Shown here: in pieces, positions 1-8,602 of the stretch
Layout of the letters: every line of letters begins with the position of its first letter
Numbering within the stretch: the first letter of the stretch is position 1
Source: Bacillus sp. HF117_J1_D
GTDB lineage: Bacteria; Bacillota; Bacilli; Bacillales; Bacillaceae_C
Assembly (NCBI GenBank): GCA_009928435.1
Contig: JAABNQ010000045.1
Location: 1-32,453, forward strand
DNA: 32,453 bases
Reading direction: 5' to 3'
Notes under the pieces: model-generated
Databases searched by the model: none
Told to the model about the DNA's origin: nothing
Seen by the model: the letters and a program-made list of their open reading frames with translations, nothing else
Program-made: the position numbers and the translations under genes

Positions 1-16
1 AATTCAACAAAGGCAA

Positions 17-61
17 GCATTCATCCCCCACCTACGCTTTGCGGAGGAAGGGGATGAATGC
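17..61. repeat. Long inverted repeat (hairpin) upstream of spoVG
   Basis: A perfect 12-bp inverted repeat (GCATTCATCCCC at 17-28, GGGGATGAATGC at 50-61) encloses a second stem, CCTaCGC-TTT-GCGgAGG, so the whole segment can fold into one long two-part hairpin. A weaker outer match (CAAC at 5-8, GTTG at 67-70) may extend it. No T-run follows on the + strand, so it does not look like a normal intrinsic terminator. The structure is read directly from sequence. Its origin is uncertain: a mobile-element end, a processed RNA or the 3' end of an upstream transcript are all possible, and the window edge prevents deciding. Confidence 0.85.
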
Positions 62-130
62 CCTAAGTTGTTAAAGAAAACATCGTGTTACAAATGATAG
101 CGCTTGCGTTTTTCTCGTAATATGAAAGAT

Positions 131-153
131 TCTAAAAAATTTATATAATTAAA
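131..153 (+). promoter_or_regulatory. AT-rich upstream element of the spoVG promoter
   Basis: A run of almost pure A/T lies just upstream of the spoVG sigma-H-type promoter. In B. subtilis an AT-rich box at this place stimulates spoVG transcription and is the target of the repressor AbrB. Here only composition and position support the call. Confidence 0.4.
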
Positions 154-155
154 GA

Positions 156-180
156 AGGAGAATTCCAAAGTTTGTTGAAT
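156..180 (+). promoter_or_regulatory. Sigma-H-type promoter of spoVG
   Basis: AGGAGAA (156-162), an 11-bp spacer and GTTGAAT (174-180) fit the sigma-H pattern AGGAWWW-N11/12-RNNGAAT with one mismatch in the -35. It sits 44 bp before the spoVG ATG, and spoVG is a classic sigma-H gene in B. subtilis. Confidence 0.65.
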
Positions 181-224
181 ACATAGATATAGTATTTATT
201 TAGAGCGAGAAGGTGGTGAACACA

Positions 225-518
225 ATGGAAGTAACTGATGTAAGACTGCGCCGTGTCAATACGGAAGGCAGAATGAGAGCGATTGCCTCAATTACCCTCG
301 ATGATGAATTTGTTGTTCACGATATTCGTGTGATTGACGGAAACAACGGGCTCTTTGTAGCAATGCCAAGTAAGCGTACTCCTGATGGAGAATTCAGGGA
401 TATTGCCCATCCGATCAATTCGAACACCAGAAATAAAATTCAGGATGTCGTTTTAGCAGAATACCAGCGCTTGGGTGAAATAGAAGAACCGGAATTAGAA
501 GAAGCCGGCGCTTCCTAA
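225..518 (+). CDS. spoVG: SpoVG, septation/sporulation regulator
   Basis: SpoVG is a small nucleic-acid-binding regulator that affects asymmetric septation and cortex formation in Bacillus. In related Firmicutes it binds DNA and RNA and modulates many genes. The 97-aa product begins METDV-like ([12 protein letters not shown]) and carries the hallmark segment [18 protein letters not shown] and a FRDIAHPI block, matching the family over its full length, with a short acidic tail ending in EEAGAS. An in-frame GTG at 213 would add four residues, but the AAGGTGGTG ribosome site is correctly spaced for the ATG at 225. It has its own sigma-H-type promoter and a terminator after it, so it is probably mostly monocistronic, upstream of glmU. 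Confidence 0.97.
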   Translation: MEVTDVRLRRVNTEGRMRAIASITLDDEFVVHDIRVIDGNNGLFVAMPSKRTPDGEFRDIAHPINSNTRNKIQDVVLAEYQRLGEIEEPELEEAGAS

Positions 519-537
519 TTATATAAAAAAACATCGG

Positions 538-566
538 GAGCCTACCTTTGGAGTATGGCTCTTTTT
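538..566 (+). terminator. Intrinsic terminator after spoVG
   Basis: GAGCC (538-542) pairs with GGCTC (557-561); an inner TAC/GTA pairing adds to the stem with one bulged T. TTTTT follows at 562-566. It lies 20 bp after the spoVG stop codon. Confidence 0.7.
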
Positions 567-713
567 CATTGTGCCAATTTACAGCAGTTATGGAAAATGT
601 TAAATGGTTAAAAATATGGTGACTTGCAATCATAGCCAGCTCATTCAAGATGTTCCACTATCTTTGATCCGCAGAATAATGATTTTTTGGCGGCTGAGGC
701 TTTTCATCTTTTC

Positions 714-742
714 TTGAAAAAAACCAAATTTTAAGCTATATT
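714..742 (+). promoter_or_regulatory. Sigma-A promoter of glmU
   Basis: TTGAAA (714-719), a 17-bp spacer and TATATT (737-742) closely match the vegetative promoter consensus, 33 bp before the glmU start. Confidence 0.75.
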
Positions 743-774
743 CATAATGGAAAAAAATTATTGGGGGATCTTTT

Positions 775-2148
775 ATGATAAATAGATTCGCTGTAATATT
801 GGCAGCGGGGCAAGGCACCAGAATGAAGTCCAAGCTATATAAAGTTCTCCACCCGGTTTGCGGTAAACCGATGGTAGAACATGTGGTGGATCATATTTCA
901 CAGCTCGATGCGAACCAAGTCGTAACAGTTGTGGGATACGGTGCGGAAATGGTCAAAGAGCGTCTACAGGGAAAAAGTGATTTTGTGATTCAGGAGGAGC
1001 AACTGGGAACAGCCCACGCGGTAATGCAAGCGAAGGATGCACTAGGCGGCAAAAGAGGTACAACGCTGGTCATTTGTGGAGACACACCGCTCATTACGGT
1101 AGAGACGATGTCCGCTTTGATAAAGCAGCATGAAGAAACTGGAGCAAAAGCAAGTGTTTTGACAGCTTATGCCGAAGATCCAACAGGGTATGGAAGAATC
1201 ATTCGTAATGCGGATGGCGCTGTTGCAAAAATTGTCGAGCATAAGGATGCAAATGAGGAAGAATTGAAGGTCAAAGAAATTAATACAGGTACATACTGCT
1301 TCGATAATGAAGCACTGTTTGAGGCTCTCGACAATGTATCCAATGAAAATGCTCAAGGCGAATACTATCTTCCTGACGTGATAGAAATACTAAAAGCGAA
1401 AAATGAGCTTGTGACAGCCTATAGTACGGACGACTTTGAGGAGACTCTTGGAGTAAACGACCGAATTGCGCTTGCTGAAGCTGAAAGTATCATGAGAGCC
1501 CGCATTAACAGAAAACATATGAAAAATGGTGTAACCATTACCGACCCGTCCAATACTTACATTGATACAGATGTCATCATTGGAAGTGATACTGTTATTT
1601 TACCTGGAACAGTCATCCAGGGAGCGACGAAAATTGGTGAAGGCTGCAAAATAGGTCCGAATTCCGAGATAAACAATTGTGAAATTTATCACAATACAAT
1701 TGTTCAGCAGTCGGTCCTTTCTGACAGTTCTGTTGGAAGCAATGTCAAAATTGGTCCGTTTGCCCACATTCGCCCAGAATCGGACATACAGGATGAAGCA
1801 AAAATAGGAAACTTTGTTGAAGTTAAAAAGACTTATTTCGGAAAAGGAAGCAAAGCTTCGCATCTAAGTTATATCGGAGATGCAGAGGTAGGCAGAAATG
1901 TGAACATTGGCTGTGGCTCGATTACAGTTAATTATGATGGAAAAAATAAGTTTTTAACTAAAATAGATGATGATGTATTCGTTGGCTGTAACTCAAATCT
2001 CGTGGCGCCGGTCACCGTAAAAGAAGGAGCCTATATTGCTGCTGGCTCTACGATTACTGACGATGTTCCGGAATCAGCACTTGCAATCGCACGTGCGCGT
2101 CAAGTCAATAAAGAAAATTATGTAGAAAAGCTAAAATCTAATAAATAA
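775..2148 (+). CDS. glmU: GlmU, bifunctional UDP-GlcNAc pyrophosphorylase / GlcN-1-P acetyltransferase
   Basis: GlmU makes UDP-N-acetylglucosamine in the cytoplasm: it acetylates glucosamine-1-phosphate with acetyl-CoA, then couples the product to UTP. UDP-GlcNAc feeds peptidoglycan and teichoic acid synthesis. The 457-aa protein has the N-terminal nucleotidyltransferase signature [15 protein letters not shown] (residues 9-23), QLGTAHAV around 76-83 and CGDTP at 101-105. A left-handed beta-helix of hexapeptide repeats runs from about residue 252 and contains the expected acetyltransferase residues R333, K351 and H363. Length is the usual one. The ATG at 775 follows GGGGGA at 763-768. It is cotranscribed with prs, 14 bp downstream, as in B. 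subtilis. Confidence 0.98.
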   Translation: MINRFAVILAAGQGTRMKSKLYKVLHPVCGKPMVEHVVDHISQLDANQVVTVVGYGAEMVKERLQGKSDFVIQEEQLGTAHAVMQAKDALGGKRGTTLVICGDTPLITVETMSALIKQHEETGAKASVLTAYAEDPTGYGRIIRNADGAVAKIVEHKDANEEELKVKEINTGTYCFDNEALFEALDNVSNENAQGEYYLPDVIEILKAKNELVTAYSTDDFEETLGVNDRIALAEAESIMRARINRKHMKNGVTITDPSNTYIDTDVIIGSDTVILPGTVIQGATKIGEGCKIGPNSEINNCEIYHNTIVQQSVLSDSSVGSNVKIGPFAHIRPESDIQDEAKIGNFVEVKKTYFGKGSKASHLSYIGDAEVGRNVNIGCGSITVNYDGKNKFLTKIDDDVFVGCNSNLVAPVTVKEGAYIAAGSTITDDVPESALAIARARQVNKENYVEKLKSNK

Positions 2149-2162
2149 AATGGAGGCTCCTC

Positions 2163-3122
2163 ATGTCGAACCAATATCTTGACCCCACATTGAAAGTTTT
2201 TTCTTTAAATTCCAATCGTACTCTATCAGAGGAAATTGCAAGGGAAATTGGATTAGAGCTTGGTAAATGTACGGTCAGCCAATTTAGTGATGGAGAAATT
2301 CAAATCAATATTGAAGAAAGCATCCGGGGTTGTGATGTCTATGTCATCCAATCAACAAGTAAACCAGTAAACAAAAACCTGATGGAGCTTCTCATCATGA
2401 TTGACGCTTTGAAACGTGCGTCCGCAAAAACCATTAATATTGTGATGCCTTATTATGGTTATGCACGCCAAGACCGGAAAGCACGTGCAAGGGAGCCGAT
2501 CACTTCTAAACTTGTAGCCAATTTAATAGAAACCGCTGGTGCAACCCGTGTTATCACGCTTGATTTGCATGCACCACAAATTCAAGGCTTCTTCGATGTT
2601 CCGATCGACCACTTGATGGGTGTTCCGATTTTGGCTGATTATTTCAAAGAGAGAGAAATGGTGAATGGGGATCTTGTCATCGTATCTCCTGACCACGGAG
2701 GCGTTACGCGTGCGAGAAGACTTGCAGACCGCCTGAAAGCTCCAATTGCTATTATTGATAAGCGTCGTCCACGTCCAAATGTTGCAGAAGTCATGAATAT
2801 CATAGGTACTGTAGAAGGAAAAACAGCCATTTTGATTGATGATATCATTGACACAGCTGGAACAATTACGTTGGCGGTCAATGCACTGAAAAAAGCAGGG
2901 GCAAAAGAAGTATATGCTTGTTGTACACACCCTGTTCTCTCTGGCCCGGCCATTGAGCGTATCCAAAATTCAGACTTGAAGGAACTGGTTGTTACCAACT
3001 CTATTCCGTTGCCTGAAGAAAAGAAAATCGACAAGATCAAAGAACTTTCAGTAGCTACGCTAATTGCTGAAGCTATCATTCGAGTTCATGAGAATAAATC
3101 TGTAAGTACTTTGTTTGATTAA
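2163..3122 (+). CDS. prs: Ribose-phosphate pyrophosphokinase (PRPP synthetase)
   Basis: Prs transfers pyrophosphate from ATP to ribose-5-phosphate to give PRPP, the precursor for purines, pyrimidines, NAD, histidine and tryptophan. The 319-aa sequence is a standard class I enzyme. It has the [11 protein letters not shown] segment with H136, the KRRPRPN flexible-loop motif at 200-206 and the PRPP-binding signature DDIIDTAGT at 226-234. GGAGG at 2152-2156 sets the ATG at 2163. It lies directly behind glmU and probably shares its promoter. HprT, encoded later in the window, is one of the enzymes that uses PRPP. Confidence 0.98.
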   Translation: MSNQYLDPTLKVFSLNSNRTLSEEIAREIGLELGKCTVSQFSDGEIQINIEESIRGCDVYVIQSTSKPVNKNLMELLIMIDALKRASAKTINIVMPYYGYARQDRKARAREPITSKLVANLIETAGATRVITLDLHAPQIQGFFDVPIDHLMGVPILADYFKEREMVNGDLVIVSPDHGGVTRARRLADRLKAPIAIIDKRRPRPNVAEVMNIIGTVEGKTAILIDDIIDTAGTITLAVNALKKAGAKEVYACCTHPVLSGPAIERIQNSDLKELVVTNSIPLPEEKKIDKIKELSVATLIAEAIIRVHENKSVSTLFD

Positions 3123-3137
3123 AAAAAGTAACATAAC

Positions 3138-3174
3138 AAGCCAATTGCTTTTGTCACCTTAAAGCGATTGGCTT
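3138..3174 (+). terminator. Hairpin after prs, possible weak terminator
   Basis: A 14-bp stem (3138-3151 with 3161-3174, one G-T pair) starts 15 bp after the prs stop codon. Only a broken T-rich stretch follows, so termination may be partial and ctc may receive some read-through. Confidence 0.5.
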
Positions 3175-3269
3175 TGCGCCTTGCGCTTTTCTTATCCACT
3201 CGTTGCAAACAATTTGTATGCCTGTTTCTTCGTAAGAATTTAGAAAATTGATTTTCTTCTCGCCTAGAG

Positions 3270-3295
3270 GTTTAACTTAATGTATGTTAAGCTAT
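3270..3295 (+). promoter_or_regulatory. Sigma-B-type promoter of ctc
   Basis: GTTTAA (3270-3275), a 14-bp spacer and AGCTAT (3290-3295) resemble the general-stress pattern GTTTAA-N12/15-GGGTAT: the -35 is perfect and the -10 matches 4 of 6. ctc is a well-known sigma-B gene in B. subtilis, which raises confidence. Confidence 0.55.
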
Positions 3296-3343
3296 ATATA
3301 GATGGTGTACTTTTGACAACATTATGTTAGGAGAAGGTGCTAA

Positions 3344-3967
3344 ATGGTTACTGTATTGAAAGCGAAAGAAAGGACAAGCGATCGACGTTCCCAGACTAGG
3401 GAGTTGAGGGAGCGGGGAGGTATTCCGGCTATTCTTTATGGCTATAAAACGGAAAATACCCCTATTTCCATCGACAATATAGAATTTACGAAAACGATGC
3501 GTGAGGTGGGCCGGAACGGCGTCATTAGCCTCGATGTTGAAGGTAAAAAGCTAAATGTCGTCTTGCATGAATACCAGGAAGACCCTATCAAAAGAGAAGT
3601 AATCCATGCCGACTTTTTAGCCGTTGATCTGTCACAGGAGATCGAAGCGAATGTTCGCGTCGAATTATCTGAAGATGCAGAAGGGATAAGAAACGGAGGG
3701 GTACTTCAACAAATCCTCCATGAAGTTGTTGTTACAGCAAAGCCAGATGAAATTCCAGAAGTCATCAGTGTTGATATTTCCGAGCTCGGAATCGGTGAAA
3801 CAGTTTCTATTGCTGAAATCCGTGGAAATTATTCAATCACGATCAACCACGAGGACGATGAATCGATTGCTACGATTTTGGCTCCAAGGGTGGAAGAGGA
3901 AGAAACGGCGGAAGAAGGTGCTGAGCCGGCAGGAGAAGCAGCCGATTCAGAAACGAACGAAGCCTAA
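3344..3967 (+). CDS. ctc: General stress protein Ctc, ribosomal protein bL25 family
   Basis: Ctc is the long (TL5/CTC) form of ribosomal protein L25. It binds 5S rRNA and joins the large subunit mainly under stress. The 207-aa product has the N-terminal L25 fold (about residues 5-93, including GGIPAILYGYK and EVIHADF), a C-terminal TL5 beta domain (about 100-185, with GGVLQQ and AKPDEIPE) and a strongly acidic Glu/Ala-rich tail. AGGAGAAGG at 3329-3337 fixes the ATG at 3344. A sigma-B-type promoter lies upstream and a strong terminator downstream, so it looks like its own stress-inducible unit. Confidence 0.95.
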   Translation: MVTVLKAKERTSDRRSQTRELRERGGIPAILYGYKTENTPISIDNIEFTKTMREVGRNGVISLDVEGKKLNVVLHEYQEDPIKREVIHADFLAVDLSQEIEANVRVELSEDAEGIRNGGVLQQILHEVVVTAKPDEIPEVISVDISELGIGETVSIAEIRGNYSITINHEDDESIATILAPRVEEEETAEEGAEPAGEAADSETNEA

Positions 3968-3990
3968 ATGAATACTCATACGAAATACAG

Positions 3991-4015
3991 GCGCAACCAA
4001 AGCGGTTGCGCTTTT
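3991..4015 (+). terminator. Intrinsic terminator after ctc
   Basis: GCGCAACC (3991-3998) and GGTTGCGC (4004-4011) form a perfect 8-bp GC-rich stem with a 5-nt loop, followed by TTTT. Confidence 0.9.
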
Positions 4016-4020
4016 CCCCG

Positions 4021-4049
4021 CTTGTGTAAAACACAAGTACTTTATAAAG
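4021..4049. repeat. Two adjacent palindromes between ctc and pth
   Basis: CTTGTGTAAAACACAAG (4021-4037, 7-bp arms, 3-nt loop) is followed two bases later by the perfect palindrome CTTTATAAAG (4040-4049). No T-run follows, so these are not terminators. Function is unknown; regulator binding sites are possible. Confidence 0.7.
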
Positions 4050-4145
4050 GCAGGGGACCTGTTTACATTCATTCCGATTCGTTGCTGTATAAGTTTGTCA
4101 ATTTAGTATAAAAAGCGTCTGCTGAAAATGTTTGGGGTGTATGGA

Positions 4146-4712
4146 ATGAAGTTGATAGTTGGACTGGGCAATCCTGGTTCTCGTTATGAAAAAACAAGGC
4201 ATAATATTGGATTCGAAGTGATTGATGAGCTGGCGTTACGTAATGGAGTTAAATTAAATGAATCAAAATTTAACGGTTTGTACGCTAATATTCACAAAAA
4301 CGGTGAAAAAGCCATATTATTAAAACCACTAACATATATGAATTTATCAGGGGAAAGTATCCGTCCGATGGCGGACTATTATAAGATTCCTGTTGAAAAT
4401 ATACTGATCATCTATGATGATCTTGACTTGCCGGTTGGTAAAATCAGGCTGAGGCAAAAGGGGAGTGCTGGTGGCCACAATGGTATTAAATCAACCATTC
4501 AGCATTTGGGTACACCGGAATTCAACCGGATCAGGATTGGAATTAACCGGCCTCCGGAAGGGATGAAAGTTCCCGATTATGTATTGGGAAGGTTTTCTGG
4601 TGATGAATGGGATCATATGCAATCTGTCATTCAAATAAGTGCAGATGCATGTGAAGATTGGATGGAAAAATCATTTCCTGAGGTAATGAACAGATTTAAC
4701 TCCAATGGATGA
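4146..4712 (+). CDS. pth: Peptidyl-tRNA hydrolase (SpoVC)
   Basis: Pth hydrolyses peptidyl-tRNAs that drop off the ribosome and so recycles tRNA; in B. subtilis a mild mutation gave the spoVC sporulation phenotype. The 188-aa product has the family motifs GLGNPG at the N-terminus with N10, the catalytic H19 in [12 protein letters not shown] with N66, DDLDLP at 91-96 and GSAGGHNG at 106-113. An ATG at 4128 would add six residues. The GGGGTG at 4134-4139 sits correctly for the ATG at 4146, which also gives the exact family length. Its stop codon overlaps the -35 of the fin promoter. Confidence 0.96.
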   Translation: MKLIVGLGNPGSRYEKTRHNIGFEVIDELALRNGVKLNESKFNGLYANIHKNGEKAILLKPLTYMNLSGESIRPMADYYKIPVENILIIYDDLDLPVGKIRLRQKGSAGGHNGIKSTIQHLGTPEFNRIRIGINRPPEGMKVPDYVLGRFSGDEWDHMQSVIQISADACEDWMEKSFPEVMNRFNSNG

Positions 4713-4740
4713 ATAACTTCTGGCACTGGCGTTTATACTA
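4711..4740 (+). promoter_or_regulatory. Sigma-F/sigma-G-type promoter of fin
   Basis: GAATA (4711-4715), a 15-bp spacer and GTTTATACTA (4731-4740) fit the forespore pattern gnATA-N15-GnnnAnAnTA; written the sigma-G way it is TGAATA-N18-TATACTA against TGAATA/CATACTA. The -35 overlaps the pth stop codon. Known forespore expression of fin in B. subtilis supports the call. Confidence 0.6.
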
Positions 4741-4775
4741 AAAAGTGAAATTTGCCTTGCCAGGGAGTGATTGGT

Positions 4776-5006
4776 ATGACGGTCCATTACTTTTGCCGCC
4801 ACTGTTCAGCAAAGTTAGGTTCTATTGAAAATCATATACTGCAATCCCAACAATTGGGTTTACACAAACTAACGGAAGAAGAGAGGCAGGAAATGGTCAC
4901 TTATCAAACGGACGGAGACCTCCATATTCAAGCAATATGTGAGGATTGCTACGAAGCCTTTTCACGCAATCCCGACTTGCACCAATATGATCATCTGATC
5001 CATTAA
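4776..5006 (+). CDS. fin: Fin, anti-sigma-F factor
   Basis: Fin (formerly YabK) is made in the forespore and antagonises sigma-F so that RNA polymerase can switch to sigma-G. The 76-aa product has two cysteine pairs, CRHC near the N-terminus and CEDC near residue 56, typical of a small zinc-binding protein, and ends in the conserved HQYDHLIH-like segment. An upstream in-frame start at 4752 would add eight residues, but AGGGAGTG at 4762-4769 fits the ATG at 4776 and gives the family length. It lies between pth and mfd as in B. subtilis, with its own forespore-type promoter and a terminator after the stop. Confidence 0.92.
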   Translation: MTVHYFCRHCSAKLGSIENHILQSQQLGLHKLTEEERQEMVTYQTDGDLHIQAICEDCYEAFSRNPDLHQYDHLIH

Positions 5007-5008
5007 AA

Positions 5009-5034
5009 GCTTTGGCCTTGCCCAAAGCATTTTT
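5009..5034 (+). terminator. Intrinsic terminator after fin
   Basis: GCTTTGG (5009-5015) pairs perfectly with CCAAAGC (5022-5028), followed by ATTTTT. It begins two bases after the fin stop codon. Confidence 0.8.
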
Positions 5035-5077
5035 CCATTTAGATATTTGGTCTATTTTCTGGAAAGAGGAGAAAGTC

Positions 5078-8000
5078 ATGCATGGTTTACGAGATTTGAT
5101 TGTACAGCAAAATGAACTGCAATCAGTGATTGCCGGAGTCAAGGAAGGCATACGCGAACAGCTTGTAGCGGGTCTTTCAGGGTCGGCGCGAGCTTTGTTA
5201 ATAGCGGCGGCTGCAAAAGAAACAGACAAATCACTCATTGTTGTTACACATAATTTGCTTCAAGCACAAAAACTTTATGAAGACCTTACACAATTGATTG
5301 ATGAAAATCAATTGTTTTTATACCCTACAAATGAGCTGATTGCGTCCGAACTTGGTGTAGCGAGTCCGGAGCTCAGATCACAGCGGATTGAGACACTGAA
5401 TCATATGGTTTCTGGCCGCCAGGGTGTTTTTGTCGTTCCGATGGCTGGACTTAGAAAAAAATTGCCACCTACAGAGGTTTGGAAGAAACTGCAGCTTCAG
5501 ATTGAAGTCGGTTCGGAGTTGGACTTAGAAAAGGAATTGCCATTGCTCATCCAAATGGGTTATAACCGGGCGGAAATGGTCAGTGCCCCAGGGGAATTCA
5601 GCATCAGGGGCGGGATTCTGGATATTTATCCGCTGACTGAGGATGACCCTGTTAGAATAGAGCTTTTTGATGTAGAAATCGACTCGATCCGAACGTTTTC
5701 TATTGAGGATCAGCGCTCAAAGGAGAAACTGTCACACATAGTAATTGGGCCAGCTATCGAGTCGCCTGTTGATGCGGGTACGCTCGTTCACGCAGCGGAT
5801 AAGCTTGAACAAAGTTTGGCTCATTCATTAAAAAAGGCAAAAAAAGATACAACAAAAGAACTGTTGATGCAAAACATCAAAGCTGACATTGAACAAATGA
5901 GAAATGGGCAAAAACCTGAACAATTTTTCAAATATATGCAATTGGCCTATGATCCGGCTGCAAGTTTGCTAGACTATGTTTCTCGTGACGCCCTTTTGAT
6001 ATTGGATGAGTTGAGCCGAATCCAGGAAATGGATGAACGCCTTGAAAAAGAAGAAGCAGAATGGTTCCTGTCTGTTCTGGAACATGGGGAGATTACCCAT
6101 GACATGGAGATTGCTCACTCCTTGAACGAACTATTAGCTAATTCTCCATTGCCAAGGATTTATTTATCATTATTTTTGCGGCATATTCCGAATACGAGTC
6201 CGCAAAATATTGCAAATGTGCCATGCAAGCTTATGCAAAATTTTCATGGACAAATGCATTTGCTTGCATCAGAGGTTGAGCGTTGGAGGAAGAATGACAT
6301 GTCTGTCGTTTTCCTTGCTCCTGATGAAGAACGGAGCCAAAAAATGCAGTCTGTTTTGCGGGATTATGGCATGGAAGCCGCTATTGTGGAGGAACCCGGA
6401 AAATTTGCCGGCATCCAAATTGTCAAAGGGACTTTGAATACGGGCTTTGAGCTTCCGTTGTTAAAATTGGCTGTGGTAACTGAGGAAGAGGTTTTCAATA
6501 AGAAAACGCGGAAAATGAAGCGTCGGCAAAAGCTGTCTAATGCCGAACGAATCAAGAGCTATTCCGAGTTGAACGTCGGCGATTATGTGGTTCATGTCAA
6601 TCATGGTATAGGGAAGTATTTAGGTATAGAAACCCTGGAATTAAAAGGCGTCCATAAAGATTATCTGCATATTTCCTATCAGGGAAACGATACGTTGTAC
6701 GTGCCAGTTGACCAGATTGAACTTGTCCAAAAATATGTCGGTTCAGAGGGAAAAGAACCGAAAATGTACAAATTGGGTGGTAACGATTGGAAAAGAGTGA
6801 AGAAAAGAGTCGAGTCGTCGGTCAAAGATATTGCCGATGAACTGATCAAGCTATATGCCGAACGGGAAGCGACAAAAGGGTATGCATTTTCTCCTGACAG
6901 TGATATGCAGCGGGAGTTTGAATTGTCTTTCCCTTATCAAGAAACAGATGACCAGTTAAGGTCTATTGTAGAGATCAAGCGGGATATGGAAAAGGAACGA
7001 CCGATGGATCGTCTGCTTTGCGGAGACGTTGGCTATGGAAAAACCGAAGTCGCTATCCGAGCAGCTTTCAAAGCCATTATGGATGGAAAGCAAGTAGCTA
7101 TTCTTGTTCCGACGACGATCTTGGCTCAACAGCATTTTGAAACAATCAAAGAAAGATTTAACGATCACCCAATCAATATTAGCCTACTGAGCCGTTTCAG
7201 GACGAAAAAACAGCAGACGGAAACCTCCAAAGGGTTGAAAAACGGGACGATTGATCTTGTCATTGGCACCCATCGACTTTTATCAAAAGATATTCAGTTT
7301 GCAGATTTGGGCCTTCTCATTGTGGATGAAGAACAGCGCTTTGGTGTGACTCACAAGGAAAAAATTAAACAGTTGAAAACAAATGTGGATGTACTGACTT
7401 TGACGGCGACACCTATTCCGCGGACGCTTCATATGTCCATGCTCGGAGTACGGGATTTGTCTGTCATTGAGACACCACCGGAAAACCGTTTTCCTGTCCA
7501 GACATATGTGATGGAGTACAATGGGATGTTTGTAAAAGAAGCGATTGAACGTGAGCTTGCCCGTGATGGACAGGTATATTTCCTTTATAACCGTGTGGAG
7601 GATATTGAAAGGAAAGCGGAGGAAATCTCTATGCTTGTCCCTGATGCACGCGTCGCCTATGCTCATGGACAAATGGGAGAGTCAGAGCTTGAATCTGTCA
7701 TTCTAAGCTTTTTGGACGGTGAGTTTGATGTGCTTGTCACGACGACGATTATTGAAACAGGTGTGGATATACCGAATGTTAACACATTAATTGTTCATGA
7801 TGCGGATCGCATGGGACTCTCACAGTTGTATCAGCTTAGAGGTCGGGTCGGTCGTTCCAACCGGGTGGCCTATGCTTATTTCACGTATCGCAAAGATAAA
7901 GTTTTGACTGAGATTGCAGAAAAAAGACTCCAGGCCATTAAGGAATTCACTGAACTTGGGTCAGGTTTTAAAATTGCCATGCGAGATTTATCCATCCGAG

Positions 8001-8602
8001 GCGCTGGTAATCTTCTTGGAGCTCAGCAGCATGGATATATTGATTCAGTTGGATTTGATTTATACTCCCAAATGCTGAAAGAGGCGATCGAACAGCGGAA
8101 GGGAGACGCTTCTTTTGATATGGCTCCATCCTTTGAAGTGGAATTGGATTTGGATGCTTATATTCCAGATGCCTATATTTCTGATAGTCAGCAAAAAATT
8201 GAAATGTATAAGCGATTCCGCAATATAGAATCAATGGAAGAAGTAGATGAGCTTAAGGAAGAAATGATCGATCGTTTTGGTGATTATCCGGAGCAAGTAG
8301 GGTATTTGTTTTTAGTCGCCGAAATGAAAGTACATGCTCGTTTCAGCAAGCTTGAGTCAATCAAGCAGTCCAAAGGTGAGATTGTGATTTATTTCTCGGA
8401 GGAAGGTACAAATGAGATTGATGGACGAAAAGTAACCCAGGTAACGAGCGCACATGGCCGGATGGTGGGTCTTGGCATGGAGGGCAGCCGATTGAAAATC
8501 ACCTTGCAAATCAGCCGTCTGGCGACAGATGAATGGTTGTCCATTGTCATGGATATCGTTAAAGAATTGACTACTGCCAAAAAAACGGAAGCGACTGTTT
8601 AA
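5078..8602 (+). CDS. mfd: Mfd, transcription-repair coupling factor
   Basis: Mfd is a DNA translocase that pushes RNA polymerase off lesions and recruits UvrA for nucleotide excision repair. The 1174-aa protein has the UvrB-homology N-terminal part, with MVSAPGEFSIRGGI near residue 170, and the RNA-polymerase-interacting domain from about 500 (GDYVVHVNHGIGKYLGIE). The superfamily 2 helicase core follows, with Walker A GDVGYGKT at 649-656 and the DEEQ box at 750-753. The RecG-like TRG region (QLRGRVGRS, RGAGNLLGAQQHG) comes next, and the C-terminal regulatory domain ends the protein. The open frame begins at 5012, inside the fin terminator; AGAGGAG at 5065-5071 supports the ATG at 5078. No convincing terminator follows. 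Confidence 0.97.
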   Translation: MHGLRDLIVQQNELQSVIAGVKEGIREQLVAGLSGSARALLIAAAAKETDKSLIVVTHNLLQAQKLYEDLTQLIDENQLFLYPTNELIASELGVASPELRSQRIETLNHMVSGRQGVFVVPMAGLRKKLPPTEVWKKLQLQIEVGSELDLEKELPLLIQMGYNRAEMVSAPGEFSIRGGILDIYPLTEDDPVRIELFDVEIDSIRTFSIEDQRSKEKLSHIVIGPAIESPVDAGTLVHAADKLEQSLAHSLKKAKKDTTKELLMQNIKADIEQMRNGQKPEQFFKYMQLAYDPAASLLDYVSRDALLILDELSRIQEMDERLEKEEAEWFLSVLEHGEITHDMEIAHSLNELLANSPLPRIYLSLFLRHIPNTSPQNIANVPCKLMQNFHGQMHLLASEVERWRKNDMSVVFLAPDEERSQKMQSVLRDYGMEAAIVEEPGKFAGIQIVKGTLNTGFELPLLKLAVVTEEEVFNKKTRKMKRRQKLSNAERIKSYSELNVGDYVVHVNHGIGKYLGIETLELKGVHKDYLHISYQGNDTLYVPVDQIELVQKYVGSEGKEPKMYKLGGNDWKRVKKRVESSVKDIADELIKLYAEREATKGYAFSPDSDMQREFELSFPYQETDDQLRSIVEIKRDMEKERPMDRLLCGDVGYGKTEVAIRAAFKAIMDGKQVAILVPTTILAQQHFETIKERFNDHPINISLLSRFRTKKQQTETSKGLKNGTIDLVIGTHRLLSKDIQFADLGLLIVDEEQRFGVTHKEKIKQLKTNVDVLTLTATPIPRTLHMSMLGVRDLSVIETPPENRFPVQTYVMEYNGMFVKEAIERELARDGQVYFLYNRVEDIERKAEEISMLVPDARVAYAHGQMGESELESVILSFLDGEFDVLVTTTIIETGVDIPNVNTLIVHDADRMGLSQLYQLRGRVGRSNRVAYAYFTYRKDKVLTEIAEKRLQAIKEFTELGSGFKIAMRDLSIRGAGNLLGAQQHGYIDSVGFDLYSQMLKEAIEQRKGDASFDMAPSFEVELDLDAYIPDAYISDSQQKIEMYKRFRNIESMEEVDELKEEMIDRFGDYPEQVGYLFLVAEMKVHARFSKLESIKQSKGEIVIYFSEEGTNEIDGRKVTQVTSAHGRMVGLGMEGSRLKITLQISRLATDEWLSIVMDIVKELTTAKKTEATV

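Noticed and set aside
3313-3318. TTGACA before ctc as a sigma-A -35
   Set aside because: Only 26 bp before the start codon, leaving no room for a -10 and ribosome site; no TATAAT-like box follows at the right distance.
3720-3971. 83-residue open frame inside ctc
   Set aside because: Out-of-frame shadow of the acidic ctc tail; Ser/Lys/Arg-rich translation without a ribosome site.
5012-5077. N-terminal extension of Mfd
   Set aside because: The extra 22 codons begin inside the fin terminator and lack a ribosome site; the ATG at 5078 has one.
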